Counted from the stretch's first letter, positions 21,612 to 31,249 are shown. The stretch: 42,223 bases of DNA from Rhodospirillales bacterium (GCA_028288725.1 JAQGIC010000060.1:1-42223), one strand, 5' to 3'. The notes: generated by a model from the letters alone, not told the origin. Translations and numbers: made by a program.

Positions 21612-24140
21612 TCAGCCGTTCTTGACGTTGACCAGCGGACGGCCATCGGCACCGATCATCTCGATCGTGCCGAAGCTGTCGATGTACTGCATGAGCGTAA
21701 GATCGGCCTTGGCAACGGCGGTCGCCGTGATCGTCCCGTCCGAGGCGGCGCAGGGCACTAGGTGCTTGCCGATATCGGCGCTGGTCAGTCCGGCGACATT
21801 GACCGGCACCACGCCGCACAGCGCGATGCGGTCCCACTTGGCCCGCTCGGTCTCCAGCGCGGCATTGAAGGCCGTCAGCCTCGTCTGGTAGGCCGCCTCG
21901 GCGGTCTGGTATTCGCTGTAGGCCTCGACCAGCTCCGGATAGATCGCGACGGCCGCCAGATAGGCCGCGTATGCCGCCGCCTTTTCCTCCGTCGCGCCTT
22001 CGCCCGGGTCGGCAACCACGATGGGGGCGATGGGCTCATGCACGACGGACGCCTGCGCACCGGGCGCCGCGACGCCGTAGGCCGCGCAGATGTTCTCTTC
22101 CGTGCCCCAAGTGTCGTTGCCGACATAGCTCGGCGCGGTCGACTTCGGCAGCACGCGCCCGACCACGTCGGCGAACACGTTGGTCATCAGGCCGGCGGCG
22201 TCGTAGCCCAGCAGACCGCCCTTGGCGATAAGGCCATAGAGTGCGGCGATCAGCTTGCGATATTCGGCATAGTCGGCGCCAGTTGCGTTGAGCGTCCCCG
22301 CGAGGTTGGCACTGCGACCGTTCCCAGCCACCTTCGACACAGAAAGGGCGGTGGTCGCACCACTCTGTCCGGCCGCATCAGCCGAGAAGATTGACAGCGG
22401 TGATTGAGTACTCCCAGTGAATGATGCCAAAGCCGTACCAACGACATCCGTGCCGTTGGACACGCGGAAACGATACCCGCCAGAGCTTGTCGTCCCGACC
22501 AGCAGGCTACCGGCGCCATCTAGTGTCATAATGACCACTGGATTTAGAGTGGCGCCAGCCGCTACAGATGCAGCAGTTGTCCAACTATGGATGCCAGTCG
22601 TCTGCGAATAATAGCTTGCAGCACCAGTGGTTTTCGCAATCCAAGAACCGCCGTTGAAATAACTATTAGCCGTAAGATGGCCACCAATGCCGGGGGTATA
22701 CGACCACAGGCCCATATACGCACCAACGTCAATCGACGAAGTGGAACTACTCCATCCGCTCGGAGTGGCGCCGACACCAAAGCGCCCGCTCGTATCGAAC
22801 CGCGCCACTTCAGCATTGTTGATGCCAATCACGACGGGAGTAGCAGCACCTGTCGTGAGGAGTAAGCCGCCCGCGCCATTTCCAGAAAGATAGCTTTGGC
22901 TGGCTTTAAAAACCCCGCTCGGGGTAAAGCTCCCGCCTGTCTGACCAACCGTCAGAGCATTAGTGCCGTTGTTTAGCGTAACCACAGCCTGAGCCGAGAC
23001 GCCCGCGGAGGCGTTCAAGACACTCAAGACGCTAGAGGCGTTTTGCGTTTGGGTGATATCCAGCACGTTCGTCGGAGTCATGCCGATGCCGAACTGACCT
23101 GCAGGCCCAAACCGGCCGCGTTCCGATCCGTTCACGGTGAAGGTCAGCGGCACCGACGCGCCGATCGCGGCCAGGTTCAGCGCCGCCGTGCCGCCGGTCA
23201 ATCGGCCAACATCGACACCATTCGTCTGGAGATCGAGGATACCGCCGGTCGTGGCGTTGTTCAGGGTTAGCGTCGTATAGCCGGCGACAGTCAGCGGCGT
23301 GCCGCCGATCGCCACGTCGCCCAGATAATCCATCGCCATCTTGGACGCATAGCCGGCGCCGACGCCCCAGGAGAACGCTGTTCCCGCCGTCACACCCGAG
23401 GCGAAGTCCACGCCGTTCGGCGCTTCGACGAAGCCGCGCGACGGGGCCAGCACGCCGCTCGCGGTGAAGCCGGCGCTGTTGACGCCGAGGTTCAGCACCT
23501 GGGCGGCGGCGCTGGTGTTGCCGATCTGGAGTGCCGCGCGCGCCGCCGCCCCGGCCGAGCTGTTCTGAATGCGGGCGCCATAGAGCGCGTTGTTGACGGT
23601 CAGGATGTCGAGCGCGTTGGCGGGGGCCGTCTGGCCCAGGCCGAGCATGGCGGGCACGCCGGCGGCCGTGCCGACCGCGCGCAGGAATTCCGCGCCCTGG
23701 ACCGCGAGCGCCGCGATGCCGGCGGCGGGATGGAAGAGGCCGGTCGAGGCCTCGTTCAGGAAGGCGATGCCGGGCGTGGCGGCGACGCCATTGCCGAACA
23801 GGCCGGAAAGCGGGCCGTTGCTGTTCGCCTGGTACTGCGCCACCAGCGAAGCGACGGAGGCCGCGATATTGGCGTTGAGGTTGTTGGTGAAGTTGCGGTC
23901 GATCGCATAGGAAAGGTTCGCCGCGGTCGCGCCGGCGAAGGCGCCGGAGCCGCCGACCGACAGCAGCGCCATGTGCGTATCGTCGGTGATCGTGTTGATC
24001 TCGTACCAGTTCTGGCCGTCGACCGTGAAGCGGTCGCCCGGGTTGCACTGGCTGGTCCAGAAGGTGCCGGTGCCGACCACATTGACCGAGCCGTTCGTGA
24101 CCGCGACGGTGCCGACGCGATACCAGTTGCCGATGCTCAT
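21612..24140 (-). CDS. Phage tail fibre protein with C-terminal ADYAEY (peptidase-G2-like) region
   Basis: An 842-residue, Gly/Ala/Ser/Thr-rich adhesin. Residues about 1-75 (IGNWYRVGTVAVTNGSVNVV, FTVDGQNWYEINTI) resemble the particle-proximal domain of GTA-like tail fibres. A long beta-structured shaft follows with repeated units such as RGRFGPAGQFGIGMTP and VARFDTSGRFGVGATP. Near residue 625 GADYAEYRKL, then GGLLGYDAAGLMT, resemble the intramolecular chaperone/peptidase G2 region that trims trimeric fibres. The tail has a coiled coil (EEKAAAYAAYLAAVAIYPEL). DNA for residues about 365-580 is visibly lower in GC, suggesting module exchange. The next gene upstream encodes its likely chaperone. 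Confidence 0.8.
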   Translation of the reverse strand: MSIGNWYRVGTVAVTNGSVNVVGTGTFWTSQCNPGDRFTVDGQNWYEINTITDDTHMALLSVGGSGAFAGATAANLSYAIDRNFTNNLNANIAASVASLVAQYQANSNGPLSGLFGNGVAATPGIAFLNEASTGLFHPAAGIAALAVQGAEFLRAVGTAAGVPAMLGLGQTAPANALDILTVNNALYGARIQNSSAGAAARAALQIGNTSAAAQVLNLGVNSAGFTASGVLAPSRGFVEAPNGVDFASGVTAGTAFSWGVGAGYASKMAMDYLGDVAIGGTPLTVAGYTTLTLNNATTGGILDLQTNGVDVGRLTGGTAALNLAAIGASVPLTFTVNGSERGRFGPAGQFGIGMTPTNVLDITQTQNASSVLSVLNASAGVSAQAVVTLNNGTNALTVGQTGGSFTPSGVFKASQSYLSGNGAGGLLLTTGAATPVVIGINNAEVARFDTSGRFGVGATPSGWSSSTSSIDVGAYMGLWSYTPGIGGHLTANSYFNGGSWIAKTTGAASYYSQTTGIHSWTTAASVAAGATLNPVVIMTLDGAGSLLVGTTSSGGYRFRVSNGTDVVGTALASFTGSTQSPLSIFSADAAGQSGATTALSVSKVAGNGRSANLAGTLNATGADYAEYRKLIAALYGLIAKGGLLGYDAAGLMTNVFADVVGRVLPKSTAPSYVGNDTWGTEENICAAYGVAAPGAQASVVHEPIAPIVVADPGEGATEEKAAAYAAYLAAVAIYPELVEAYSEYQTAEAAYQTRLTAFNAALETERAKWDRIALCGVVPVNVAGLTSADIGKHLVPCAASDGTITATAVAKADLTLMQYIDSFGTIEMIGADGRPLVNVKNG

Positions 24141-24143
24141 GTT

Positions 24144-24542
24144 CTATTCCTTCCGGGGAGCTTGGGGCCAGACCGGCTTGGCCGGGTCGGGCGAATTGGC
24201 GGGCAGATCGCGCAGCGCCTGGCGATAGGAGGCCCAGGCCGCGCGATCGGCCACCGAGAGCGGCGCGTCGGCCAGTTGGGTCCAGTCCGAGGCCGCCAGG
24301 CGGTGGTCGCGCTGCAGGCGCAGGCTCCGGCCGGCCGCGACCGGATCGACCGGCTCGGCCGCGCGCTCGACGATGGCGCCGGCCTCGACCCGATGAGCCG
24401 TATCGTCGATCGGCGGGTGTGCGTCCGGCAGGGTCAGCAGCGCGTGCGCGTCCGGCACCTCCTGCAGCGCCGCATCCTCTTCCGGACAGACGCCATGGCG
24501 CAGGATCCGGCCGGTCCCGGCCTGGTGGATGACGTATCTCAT
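24144..24542 (-). CDS. Phage tail fibre assembly chaperone
   Basis: A 132-residue protein. The C-terminal block LRLQRDHRLAASDWTQLADA, then WASYRQALRDLP, is the signature of the tail assembly chaperone family found beside tail-fibre genes of many prophages. The N-terminal half (MRYVIHQAGTGRILRHGVC) is a small beta domain. It ends 3 bp before the fibre gene, fitting a chaperone that folds or attaches that fibre. Tightly packed in the late operon, with no sign of damage. Confidence 0.8.
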   Translation of the reverse strand: MRYVIHQAGTGRILRHGVCPEEDAALQEVPDAHALLTLPDAHPPIDDTAHRVEAGAIVERAAEPVDPVAAGRSLRLQRDHRLAASDWTQLADAPLSVADRAAWASYRQALRDLPANSPDPAKPVWPQAPRKE

Positions 24543-24564
24543 CGTCGTTCTCCGAGCCGCCGAT

Positions 24565-24771
24565 TCATCGCTTGCCCTGGGTCGCGACCATCGACGCGCC
24601 ATAGACCGCGCCGCCGCCGGACTTGGCCGGATCGCACATCGCCTGGATCTTGAACTGGAAGGCGCCGACGCCCGGATTGACGATGGCCGTTCGGGTCATC
24701 GGCGCGTTCGGCAGGTCGGTGAAGGTCTCGACGACGTTGCCGGTGGTCGCGTCGATCAAGCGAAAATTCAT
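24565..24771 (-). CDS. Small phage protein, unknown function
   Basis: A 68-residue protein that looks like a small beta domain (MNFRLIDATTGNVVETFTDL, then GVGAFQFKIQAM). It lies between the tail tip and fibre chaperone genes and ends in GASMVATQGKR. Not recognised; the position suggests a minor distal-tail or fibre-connecting component. Start at the ATG (24771), 10 bp after the tail tip stop. Confidence 0.6.
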   Translation of the reverse strand: MNFRLIDATTGNVVETFTDLPNAPMTRTAIVNPGVGAFQFKIQAMCDPAKSGGGAVYGASMVATQGKR

Positions 24772-24781
24772 CCGCCGCTCC

Positions 24782-27700
24782 TCAATTGCTGCCGCCGCCA
24801 TAGCCGCCACCCGGATCGGGCGCGGCGAGATACGTGTCGTTGAGGCCGGCCGAGTAGGTCAGCGCCACGCCCGACGCGCCCGAAACGATGGTGACCGTCA
24901 GGGTCTGGATGTCGTGCCAGGCGCCGTCGGCCGGGATGCTCTGGTGGGCATTGCTCTGGGCCGAGGACATGACGCTGGCGGCGTTGGCGGCGAGGTTGCT
25001 CGTGCCGACCGAGCTGACGCCCAGGCTGCTGGCGGCCAGGATGCTGGTGCCGGCGCCGTTCCAGGTCCAGATGCCCCAGTCGTTGCCGAAGCGCCCGATC
25101 AGCGCGCGGGTGACGTTGTTGGCGTCGTGCGCGATGAAGTAGGGGCCGTTGCCGTTGCCGTCGTCGGCGCCATGGAGCTTCAGCTGGCCGTTGCCGATCG
25201 AGAGATCGCCGGTATAGGTCGTGTTCGCCGAGATCTGGTCGGCCGTGATCGTGCCGATCACCGCCTTGTTCATCAGCACCTGGCCGCCCACGACCTCGAA
25301 CGGGGAGACCGGGTTCAGCGACCCGTCGCTGTTCAGGCCGGCGATCAGCACGTCGTTCGCCAGCAGCACGATCTGGCTGAGGCCGCCGGCGCCGGCCGAC
25401 AGGCCGATGCCGGTGATGTAGCGCTGGCCCGCGCCGGTCGCGACCTGGGTCTGGATCGTGTAGTTGGCCGACAGACCGGCGATGGCGGTCGCCTGGGTCG
25501 AGATCGCCGAGCTGTTGCCGCCGACGGCCGCCGAAAGCGTGGTCACCTCGGCGGCCGTGGCGCCCGACTGGGTCGCAACCGCCGAGATCGACGAGGACAG
25601 GGCGGCATAGTTGCCGTTGACGGTGGCCGAGAGCGTCGTGATCGAATTGGCGTTCGCCGTGTCGCCGGCGACGCGCGCGCTCTGCTCGGTCGTCAGGCTG
25701 GCCGACTGGCTCGTGCTGTTGGCGGTCACGGTCGCGGCCAGGTTCAGGATCGACTGGGCATTGGCGGCATCGCCCGAGGCCCGGGCGCTCTGCTCGGTCG
25801 CGAGACTGGCCGAAATGCTGGCGCTCGTCGCATTGACCGTCGCGGTCAGGTTGGCGATCAGCGAGGCGGCGGCGGCATCGGCGCTGGCCCGCGCCAGCGC
25901 CTCGGTCGTGATCGCGGCGCCGTTGGCGTTCACCTGGGTCGAGAGCGACAAGCGCTGGGCCGCCTCGGCCGCGGTCTGATTGGCGATATAGGCCTGGACC
26001 TGCTGCCGGGCGGACGCGATGGCGCCGGTGAAGGCCAACGCCTGCTTCCCCTGGTCGACCAGCGCCGCCAGCGTCGCAGCGGCGGCCTGCTCGGCACCGG
26101 GCACGGTGACCGAGGTGATGTTCTGGGTGATCTGGCCCGACAGGCTGTCGATTTGCAGCTGGGCGCCGGTCAGCGCGGTCTGCAGGTTGGTGAGGTCGGT
26201 CTGATTGGCCTTGAGCGTGATCTGGCCGGTGAGCGCATTGACCTCGCTGTTCAGGGTCGAGATCTGCACGCCCTGGCTCGACACGGTCGTCAGCGAGGCC
26301 GCCTGGGCGACCGAGGCCTGCAGCCCCGAGATCGCGACCTGGGCGCTGGCGATCTGGCCCGAGAGGCCCGACAGCAGCAGCTGCTGCACCACGTTCTTCG
26401 AGACCTGGATCGACTGGATCTCGAAACTGTCGCCCGCCGCGGTCGAGAGCGCGAACTGCAACCCGGTGACGGTGCCGCCGGTCCAGTCGGCATTGGCCGA
26501 CAGGTCCCAGGCGATGGTCTGGAAACTGCCGAAGCCGGTCGGCACCGGCGTCGCCGCCTGGTTGGCCGACGAGAAGCCATGGCCGGCCGTCGACCATTGC
26601 AGCGCGCCGGTCCAGTCGGTGCCGGCATCCTTGCGGCGCACGACCATGACGACTTGGTTGTAGGTGGCGCCGGCGATCGACAGGCCGGTCTTGGTCAGGA
26701 GCGACGTGGCACCGGTCGAGAGCGTCGTGATCGAGGCCGGGTTGACCGTCAGGCCGCCGCCGGTCATCGCCCAGCTGCCGGCCGAATTCTGGAACAGGTC
26801 CGACAGGGTCGGCTGGTTGCCGGCGATGACGGCGGCCAATTGGCTCGACACCGTCGCCGCATCGGCCTTCAGCAGGATCGAGGCATTCGCCGCGTTCAGC
26901 TGGGCCTGGACGCCGGTGATCAGCGCGCTGGTGGTTCCGACGACCTGATTGACCGCGTTATAGACCAGCGCCCCGGTCGTGGGGTTCACCACGAAACCGG
27001 CCGATTGGAACGCGCTCGACAGCTTGCTCAACTGGCCAGACAGCCAGAGCACGCCGGTCGCCGCCGCATCTATCGCGGTCTTCACGTCGCTGTCGGCCTT
27101 CAGCGCCATGTCGCCGATGGTCTGTCCGGCGAGTTGGGCGATCTGGGCGACGGAGCCGGCGGTGCTCGCCGATGCCGTGATCAGCCCGGTGAGATCGACC
27201 TTGGTCTGCAGCGCCGCGACGAGTTGGCTCTCGCTGATCGAGTTCGCCAGGATGCCGGACGGGTTGTAGCCGAGCGGCGTGTTGACGGTGACGCCGGGGG
27301 AGAAGGCGCTCTCGTTGCCGGCCCGGCTGATCGCCGCGACCCAATAGGTCCAGATCGCGCCGGCGGTGAAGCCGCCATGCAGGAACTGGGTCGCCGGACC
27401 CTTGTAGAGCGTGGCGGCGCCGGCGATGGTCGCCCCGGCGCCCTGGGCCGCCTTCAGCTCATATTGCGCCACGCTCGGGCTCGGGCTCGCCTGCCACAGC
27501 ACGTTGACGGTCGGATAGGACGCCGCCGCCTGAAGCCCGGTCGGCACGGCCGGAATGGTCTGATCATAGAGCACGGCCGAGCTGGCCGCCGGCGTCGCGA
27601 AGCTCGAATAGGTCGGCGGGGTCAGGCCGGAGATCGCCCGGACCTGCACGTCATAGACCGCGCCCTCGACGGCGGGCGTCAGGGTCCAGGAGGTCGCGCC

Positions 27701-29833
27701 CTGGCCGATCTGGACCGAGATCCAGGGATTGCTGCCGCCGGCCGTATGGATGCGATAGTCCAGCTCGTAGCCGGCGAGCAGTGGCCCGGGCGAGGCCGTC
27801 CAGGCGGCGATCAGGGTCGAGATCGCCGTGCCGTCGGCGGCGAGCCGGTTGGCCGAACTCAGCAGCAGGTTGGTCGGCGGGGCCACATAGCCGCCCTTGC
27901 CGGTCGGCACGTAGCTGTAGGCCGGCACGGTCGAGAGGTCTTCCTCGGCCGCGCCATAGATGTTGAAGCTGGTGAGTTTGAGATAGATCGTCTGGCCGAC
28001 ATAGGCGGCCGGCAGATCATACTCGAACAGATTGCCGTCGAGCCGGGCGAATGGGGTGCCGGCGGCGTGAGCCGCGACCGCGGTGCCGTAGAGCCCGCGC
28101 CGCAGATAGGAGAGCGCGTACTGGCCGACACCGGTCAACGTCGCGGTCTCATACGCCATCAGCTCGCCGTCGACATAGATCAGCGTGCGGTGCGCGTCGG
28201 CATCGGCCTGGGTGCCGGAGACGAGCGTGGCGCCGGGCGTCTCGGCCAGGCTGATCGAGAGCGTCGAGCTGGTATCCGGATCGGCGACCGCGCCGATCGG
28301 CGCCGTGAGCACGCCCAGGCGCGCCGGCAGGGTGACCTGGCCGATGCGGCTATAGGTGGCGCCATCGACCGAGAGATGGACTGAGCAGCCGCCCCAATTG
28401 GCGCCGCCGGACGCCGCGACCCAGACCTGGGGCACGTTCATCGCCAGGTCCGAGGCGGGCTCGAAGATCACTGGCGTGTTCACCGAGCCCGGTGCCACGT
28501 CGTAATTGGCGGCGAAGGCGGTGCGGGTCTGCTTCGGATACTCGGTCGCGGTCGCGATGCCGGCCGGGAACTCCTCGGCGGTGACGGTCAAATTGCCCTG
28601 GTTGTCTTCCGCGATCGAGGTGATGCGGACCGGCAGCCGGGTCATGCCGAGCCGGACATCGGTCAGGGTGACGATGTCCATCGGCTCCAGCAGGCAATAT
28701 TCCCAGCCGAGCGTGAATTGGTAGCTGTTCCGGATATAGACCGAGCGCTGCAGGATCAGCTGGGCCGCGATGGATCCCACCAACGGGTCGCAGATCTCGT
28801 GCGCGGTGATCTGGTTGGCCGGCAGCGCGCCCTCGAGGTCGATCTTCGCCTGGTCCTTCGCCTCGATCGGATCGGTGACATAGCCGTTCTCGCGGTCGAG
28901 GATCTCCAGCTTGACCCAGTTCTTGCAGTCGGCACTGTCCTTGCGGGTGACGATGACCGGGTCGGCGCCGTTGCTGCCGACATAGTCGTCGTCGTCCAGG
29001 TCGTAGATCGGCGTCACGTCGGGCGTGTAGCTGTAGCCGTTGGCCGACACGGCCGTGTCGCCGTAGGGCACGATCTTGAGCGTGTCGCCCGACCAGAAGG
29101 CGGCCGAGTTGGTGATCTGGAGCCAGCGGGCGAGCGTCGAGCGCGCGGCTTCCTGGTTGACCAGCGCCGCCGAGAGCCAGAGCCCGGTCGCCTGGCAATA
29201 GGCCTGATAGCTGGCGGGGCCCGTCTGCAGCGAGACCAGATCGATATTGGCCGCCGGAAAGCCCAGGCCATATTGCGGGTTGGTCAGGAAATCCAGCACC
29301 ATCTGCGACGGATCGGCGTCGAAAAGCGAGCCGGCGCCGGTCTTCCACAGGGATGCCTTCACCTCGAAATTATGGTTCGGCAGTCCGGCCGAGGAGCCGA
29401 GGTCATAGGGGGCCACCGCGACATAGGCGGTCGAGGGATAGGCCAGCGCCTGGTCCGGATGATGGCTGGTGAGATAGCCCCAGGGCGCCTGGGTCGCCGT
29501 GCCGCCGTAGAAGCTCATGCCCAGCGCCCCCAGCGTTGTCAGAGTCTTGTTCGACCAGACGTTGGCGATCCCCGAGATCGGTCCCTCGCATAAGGCCAGC
29601 ACTACGGCGGCCTGATAGGTGTAGGTCGCGCTGGACGCGTTGCCGCCCTTGCCGCCCTGGCTCTGCTTGTGCTTGATCGCGGCGAAATCGCCATACCAGA
29701 CCAGGTTCGGTGCCAGCTTGGCCTGACCATAGACGATCGGGATCGCCAGGCCGTTGGCCGAGGTCTGCAGCTGCAGGCCGGTATAGGCCGGTTTGGTCGA
29801 AGCCTTCGCGCCGCCGCCCAGAATGCCGGCCAT
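24782..29833 (-). CDS. Phage tail tip / host specificity protein
   Basis: A 1683-residue protein, the largest in the window. The N-terminal 400 residues (ANGLAIPIVYGQAKLAPNLV, LALCEGPISGIANVW, DPSQMVLDFLTNPQYGLGFP) match the tail-tip proteins that close the end of siphovirus and GTA tails and help contact the host (lambda J / GTA gp15 role). The middle (about 650-900) contains fibronectin-III-like beta modules. From about 930 to 1480 the sequence is coiled-coil-rich with near-repeats such as SLATEQSARASGDAANA and SLTTEQSARVAGDTANA. The final part (LSIGNGQLKLHGADDGNGN) is a receptor-facing beta region. Its ATG overlaps the NlpC/P60 stop by 1 bp. A large antisense open frame here is a codon-bias artefact. 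Confidence 0.9.
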   Translation of the reverse strand: MAGILGGGAKASTKPAYTGLQLQTSANGLAIPIVYGQAKLAPNLVWYGDFAAIKHKQSQGGKGGNASSATYTYQAAVVLALCEGPISGIANVWSNKTLTTLGALGMSFYGGTATQAPWGYLTSHHPDQALAYPSTAYVAVAPYDLGSSAGLPNHNFEVKASLWKTGAGSLFDADPSQMVLDFLTNPQYGLGFPAANIDLVSLQTGPASYQAYCQATGLWLSAALVNQEAARSTLARWLQITNSAAFWSGDTLKIVPYGDTAVSANGYSYTPDVTPIYDLDDDDYVGSNGADPVIVTRKDSADCKNWVKLEILDRENGYVTDPIEAKDQAKIDLEGALPANQITAHEICDPLVGSIAAQLILQRSVYIRNSYQFTLGWEYCLLEPMDIVTLTDVRLGMTRLPVRITSIAEDNQGNLTVTAEEFPAGIATATEYPKQTRTAFAANYDVAPGSVNTPVIFEPASDLAMNVPQVWVAASGGANWGGCSVHLSVDGATYSRIGQVTLPARLGVLTAPIGAVADPDTSSTLSISLAETPGATLVSGTQADADAHRTLIYVDGELMAYETATLTGVGQYALSYLRRGLYGTAVAAHAAGTPFARLDGNLFEYDLPAAYVGQTIYLKLTSFNIYGAAEEDLSTVPAYSYVPTGKGGYVAPPTNLLLSSANRLAADGTAISTLIAAWTASPGPLLAGYELDYRIHTAGGSNPWISVQIGQGATSWTLTPAVEGAVYDVQVRAISGLTPPTYSSFATPAASSAVLYDQTIPAVPTGLQAAASYPTVNVLWQASPSPSVAQYELKAAQGAGATIAGAATLYKGPATQFLHGGFTAGAIWTYWVAAISRAGNESAFSPGVTVNTPLGYNPSGILANSISESQLVAALQTKVDLTGLITASASTAGSVAQIAQLAGQTIGDMALKADSDVKTAIDAAATGVLWLSGQLSKLSSAFQSAGFVVNPTTGALVYNAVNQVVGTTSALITGVQAQLNAANASILLKADAATVSSQLAAVIAGNQPTLSDLFQNSAGSWAMTGGGLTVNPASITTLSTGATSLLTKTGLSIAGATYNQVVMVVRRKDAGTDWTGALQWSTAGHGFSSANQAATPVPTGFGSFQTIAWDLSANADWTGGTVTGLQFALSTAAGDSFEIQSIQVSKNVVQQLLLSGLSGQIASAQVAISGLQASVAQAASLTTVSSQGVQISTLNSEVNALTGQITLKANQTDLTNLQTALTGAQLQIDSLSGQITQNITSVTVPGAEQAAAATLAALVDQGKQALAFTGAIASARQQVQAYIANQTAAEAAQRLSLSTQVNANGAAITTEALARASADAAAASLIANLTATVNATSASISASLATEQSARASGDAANAQSILNLAATVTANSTSQSASLTTEQSARVAGDTANANSITTLSATVNGNYAALSSSISAVATQSGATAAEVTTLSAAVGGNSSAISTQATAIAGLSANYTIQTQVATGAGQRYITGIGLSAGAGGLSQIVLLANDVLIAGLNSDGSLNPVSPFEVVGGQVLMNKAVIGTITADQISANTTYTGDLSIGNGQLKLHGADDGNGNGPYFIAHDANNVTRALIGRFGNDWGIWTWNGAGTSILAASSLGVSSVGTSNLAANAASVMSSAQSNAHQSIPADGAWHDIQTLTVTIVSGASGVALTYSAGLNDTYLAAPDPGGGYGGGSN

Positions 29834-30357
29834 CAGCTTTCCTCCGCTTTGTTTGACAAAGCGTCCGCTTCGCGGTCGGAGCGCGGCTCTTTGGGCCCCG
29901 CTCCCCAGAGACTAAAGAAGCGCGGCGTGCGCGAGGCGAGCGGCTCGTCCCGACGCGCGTCGGCCAACACGCAGCCGACGCGCGCCTGGGCATGGATGAC
30001 GCGCGGCCAGGCGATGACGAGCGCCGAATGGCTCAAGGTCCGACCGAAGCGATAGAGCGCTATGTCGCCCGGTCCCGGCCGATCGACCTCGCGGGCCCGG
30101 TCCAGCACCGCGCCCAGATAGCGCTCCTCGCCGCGATGCAGATGCCAATCGGTCGGATAGGGCCGCGGGTCGAAGGCCGGGACGAGGCCGCTATCGACGA
30201 AAACGCGCACGAGGAACATGGCGCAATCCACGCCGGCGCCCTTGACGTCGCCCAGGTGATGATAGGGCGTGCCGAGCCATTCCAGCGCGGACGCAACGAT
30301 GCGGGCGCGAGCGCGCAGATCGTCGCGTCCGCGCTGGCTCGTTGCCAGATCGGTCAT
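29833..30357 (-). CDS. NlpC/P60-family tail peptidase
   Basis: A 174-residue cysteine peptidase of the NlpC/P60 superfamily, as found in tail tips of siphoviruses and GTAs (gp14 role), where it cuts peptidoglycan during DNA entry. The catalytic Cys45 lies in GVDCAMFLVRVF and the His110 in TLSHSALVI, with a further polar residue expected at His122 (RVIHAQ). WLGTPYHHLGDVKGAG is the usual lead-in. Its upstream neighbour in this phage type should be the DUF2163 gene, but a PAP2 phosphatase gene intervenes. The C-terminus past residue 150 is charged and variable. Confidence 0.9.
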   Translation of the reverse strand: MTDLATSQRGRDDLRARARIVASALEWLGTPYHHLGDVKGAGVDCAMFLVRVFVDSGLVPAFDPRPYPTDWHLHRGEERYLGAVLDRAREVDRPGPGDIALYRFGRTLSHSALVIAWPRVIHAQARVGCVLADARRDEPLASRTPRFFSLWGAGPKEPRSDREADALSNKAEES

Positions 30358-30411
30358 GATGAAAACTCGAATAGAGAGACGGGTCCGGGTGTCGGATCCG
30401 CGCGGGTTCCG

Positions 30412-31128
30412 TCAGTGGGAGGCGATATGGCCCAACAGGGTGTAGGCCAGCTGCCTTATGTCGTCGAACAGATGCGCCACCTGTTCCGTCACCAGGAAGG
30501 CCGCCCAATAGAACGGCCCGGGGTGGCGCCGGCTCCAGGCGAGCGTCCGCAGCGCCAGGGGCCAGAGCGGCAGGCGGGCGAACAATTCCATGCACAGGAT
30601 GCCCAGCAGCGCCCCGGCAATCACGTCGCTCGGGTAATGCAGGCCCAGATAGATCCGCGGCAGATCGATCCCGATCAGGGTCCAGACAAAGGCGAGCGCG
30701 CCCAGGCGCCGGTCGAGCCGCCAGAGTCCGGTCGCCAGCGCACAGAACAGCATCGCATGGTCGCTTGGAAAGGAATTCCACGGATTGACCGATGCCGGGT
30801 CGATAAAGGCCGGAAACGGCAGGCCCAGCCCCGCAATGATCGGTCGCTGATGCACCCTGAGCGCAAGCTGCATCAGCCGGGACAAAAGCACGGTCGCGAC
30901 GCTGCCGGCGAGAACGATCAGCACCCAGCCCTGCCGATCGTCGCGCCGAATATCGTCCTCGTCGGCCCCGGCATTGAACCAGGCAAACCAGAGGAGCGAC
31001 ATCATCGCCACGCCCTTGAACGTGTCGTAGCGCGAGACCGCGTGGACCAGATGATCCGCTAAAGGAGAACGGCCGACGAACCCGGTCAGAAACCGCAGGA
31101 TCGGGAGGTCGAAACCATCGAATGACAT
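30412..31128 (-). CDS. PAP2-family membrane phosphatase (BcrC-like), phage moron
   Basis: A 238-residue polytopic membrane protein with the PAP2 phosphatase motifs: RP at 95-96 (ALRVHQRPIIAG), PSDH at 121-124 (WNSFPSDHAMLF) and R-x5-H-x3-D at 158-168 (RIYLGLHYPSD). The Lys of the classical KX6RP motif is not seen. FPSDHA followed by RIYLGLHYP is closest to BcrC-type undecaprenyl-diphosphatases, which recycle the cell-wall lipid carrier; another lipid phosphatase activity is possible. Start ATG 31128 is where recognisable sequence begins. The gene splits two normally adjacent tail genes and has 54-bp and 121-bp spacers, unlike its overlapping neighbours, marking it as cargo. Confidence 0.85.
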   Translation of the reverse strand: MSFDGFDLPILRFLTGFVGRSPLADHLVHAVSRYDTFKGVAMMSLLWFAWFNAGADEDDIRRDDRQGWVLIVLAGSVATVLLSRLMQLALRVHQRPIIAGLGLPFPAFIDPASVNPWNSFPSDHAMLFCALATGLWRLDRRLGALAFVWTLIGIDLPRIYLGLHYPSDVIAGALLGILCMELFARLPLWPLALRTLAWSRRHPGPFYWAAFLVTEQVAHLFDDIRQLAYTLLGHIASH

Positions 31129-31249
31129 GACGAAAGCCCCGGGTCCGCGTCGGTTGATCTTATTCTCGCGGAGACTAACGCCGGTAACAGGCCATGGTGC
31201 CCATCGCCAAGAGACAAAGTTGCGGCCCGGACCCGGATACACAACCGGA

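Noticed and set aside
24623-28384. Very long open frame (over 1200 codons) on the plus strand opposite the tail tip gene
   Set aside because: Composition is Arg/Gly/Asp-rich low-complexity with no domain; it is the antisense shadow of a high-GC gene with strong third-position bias.
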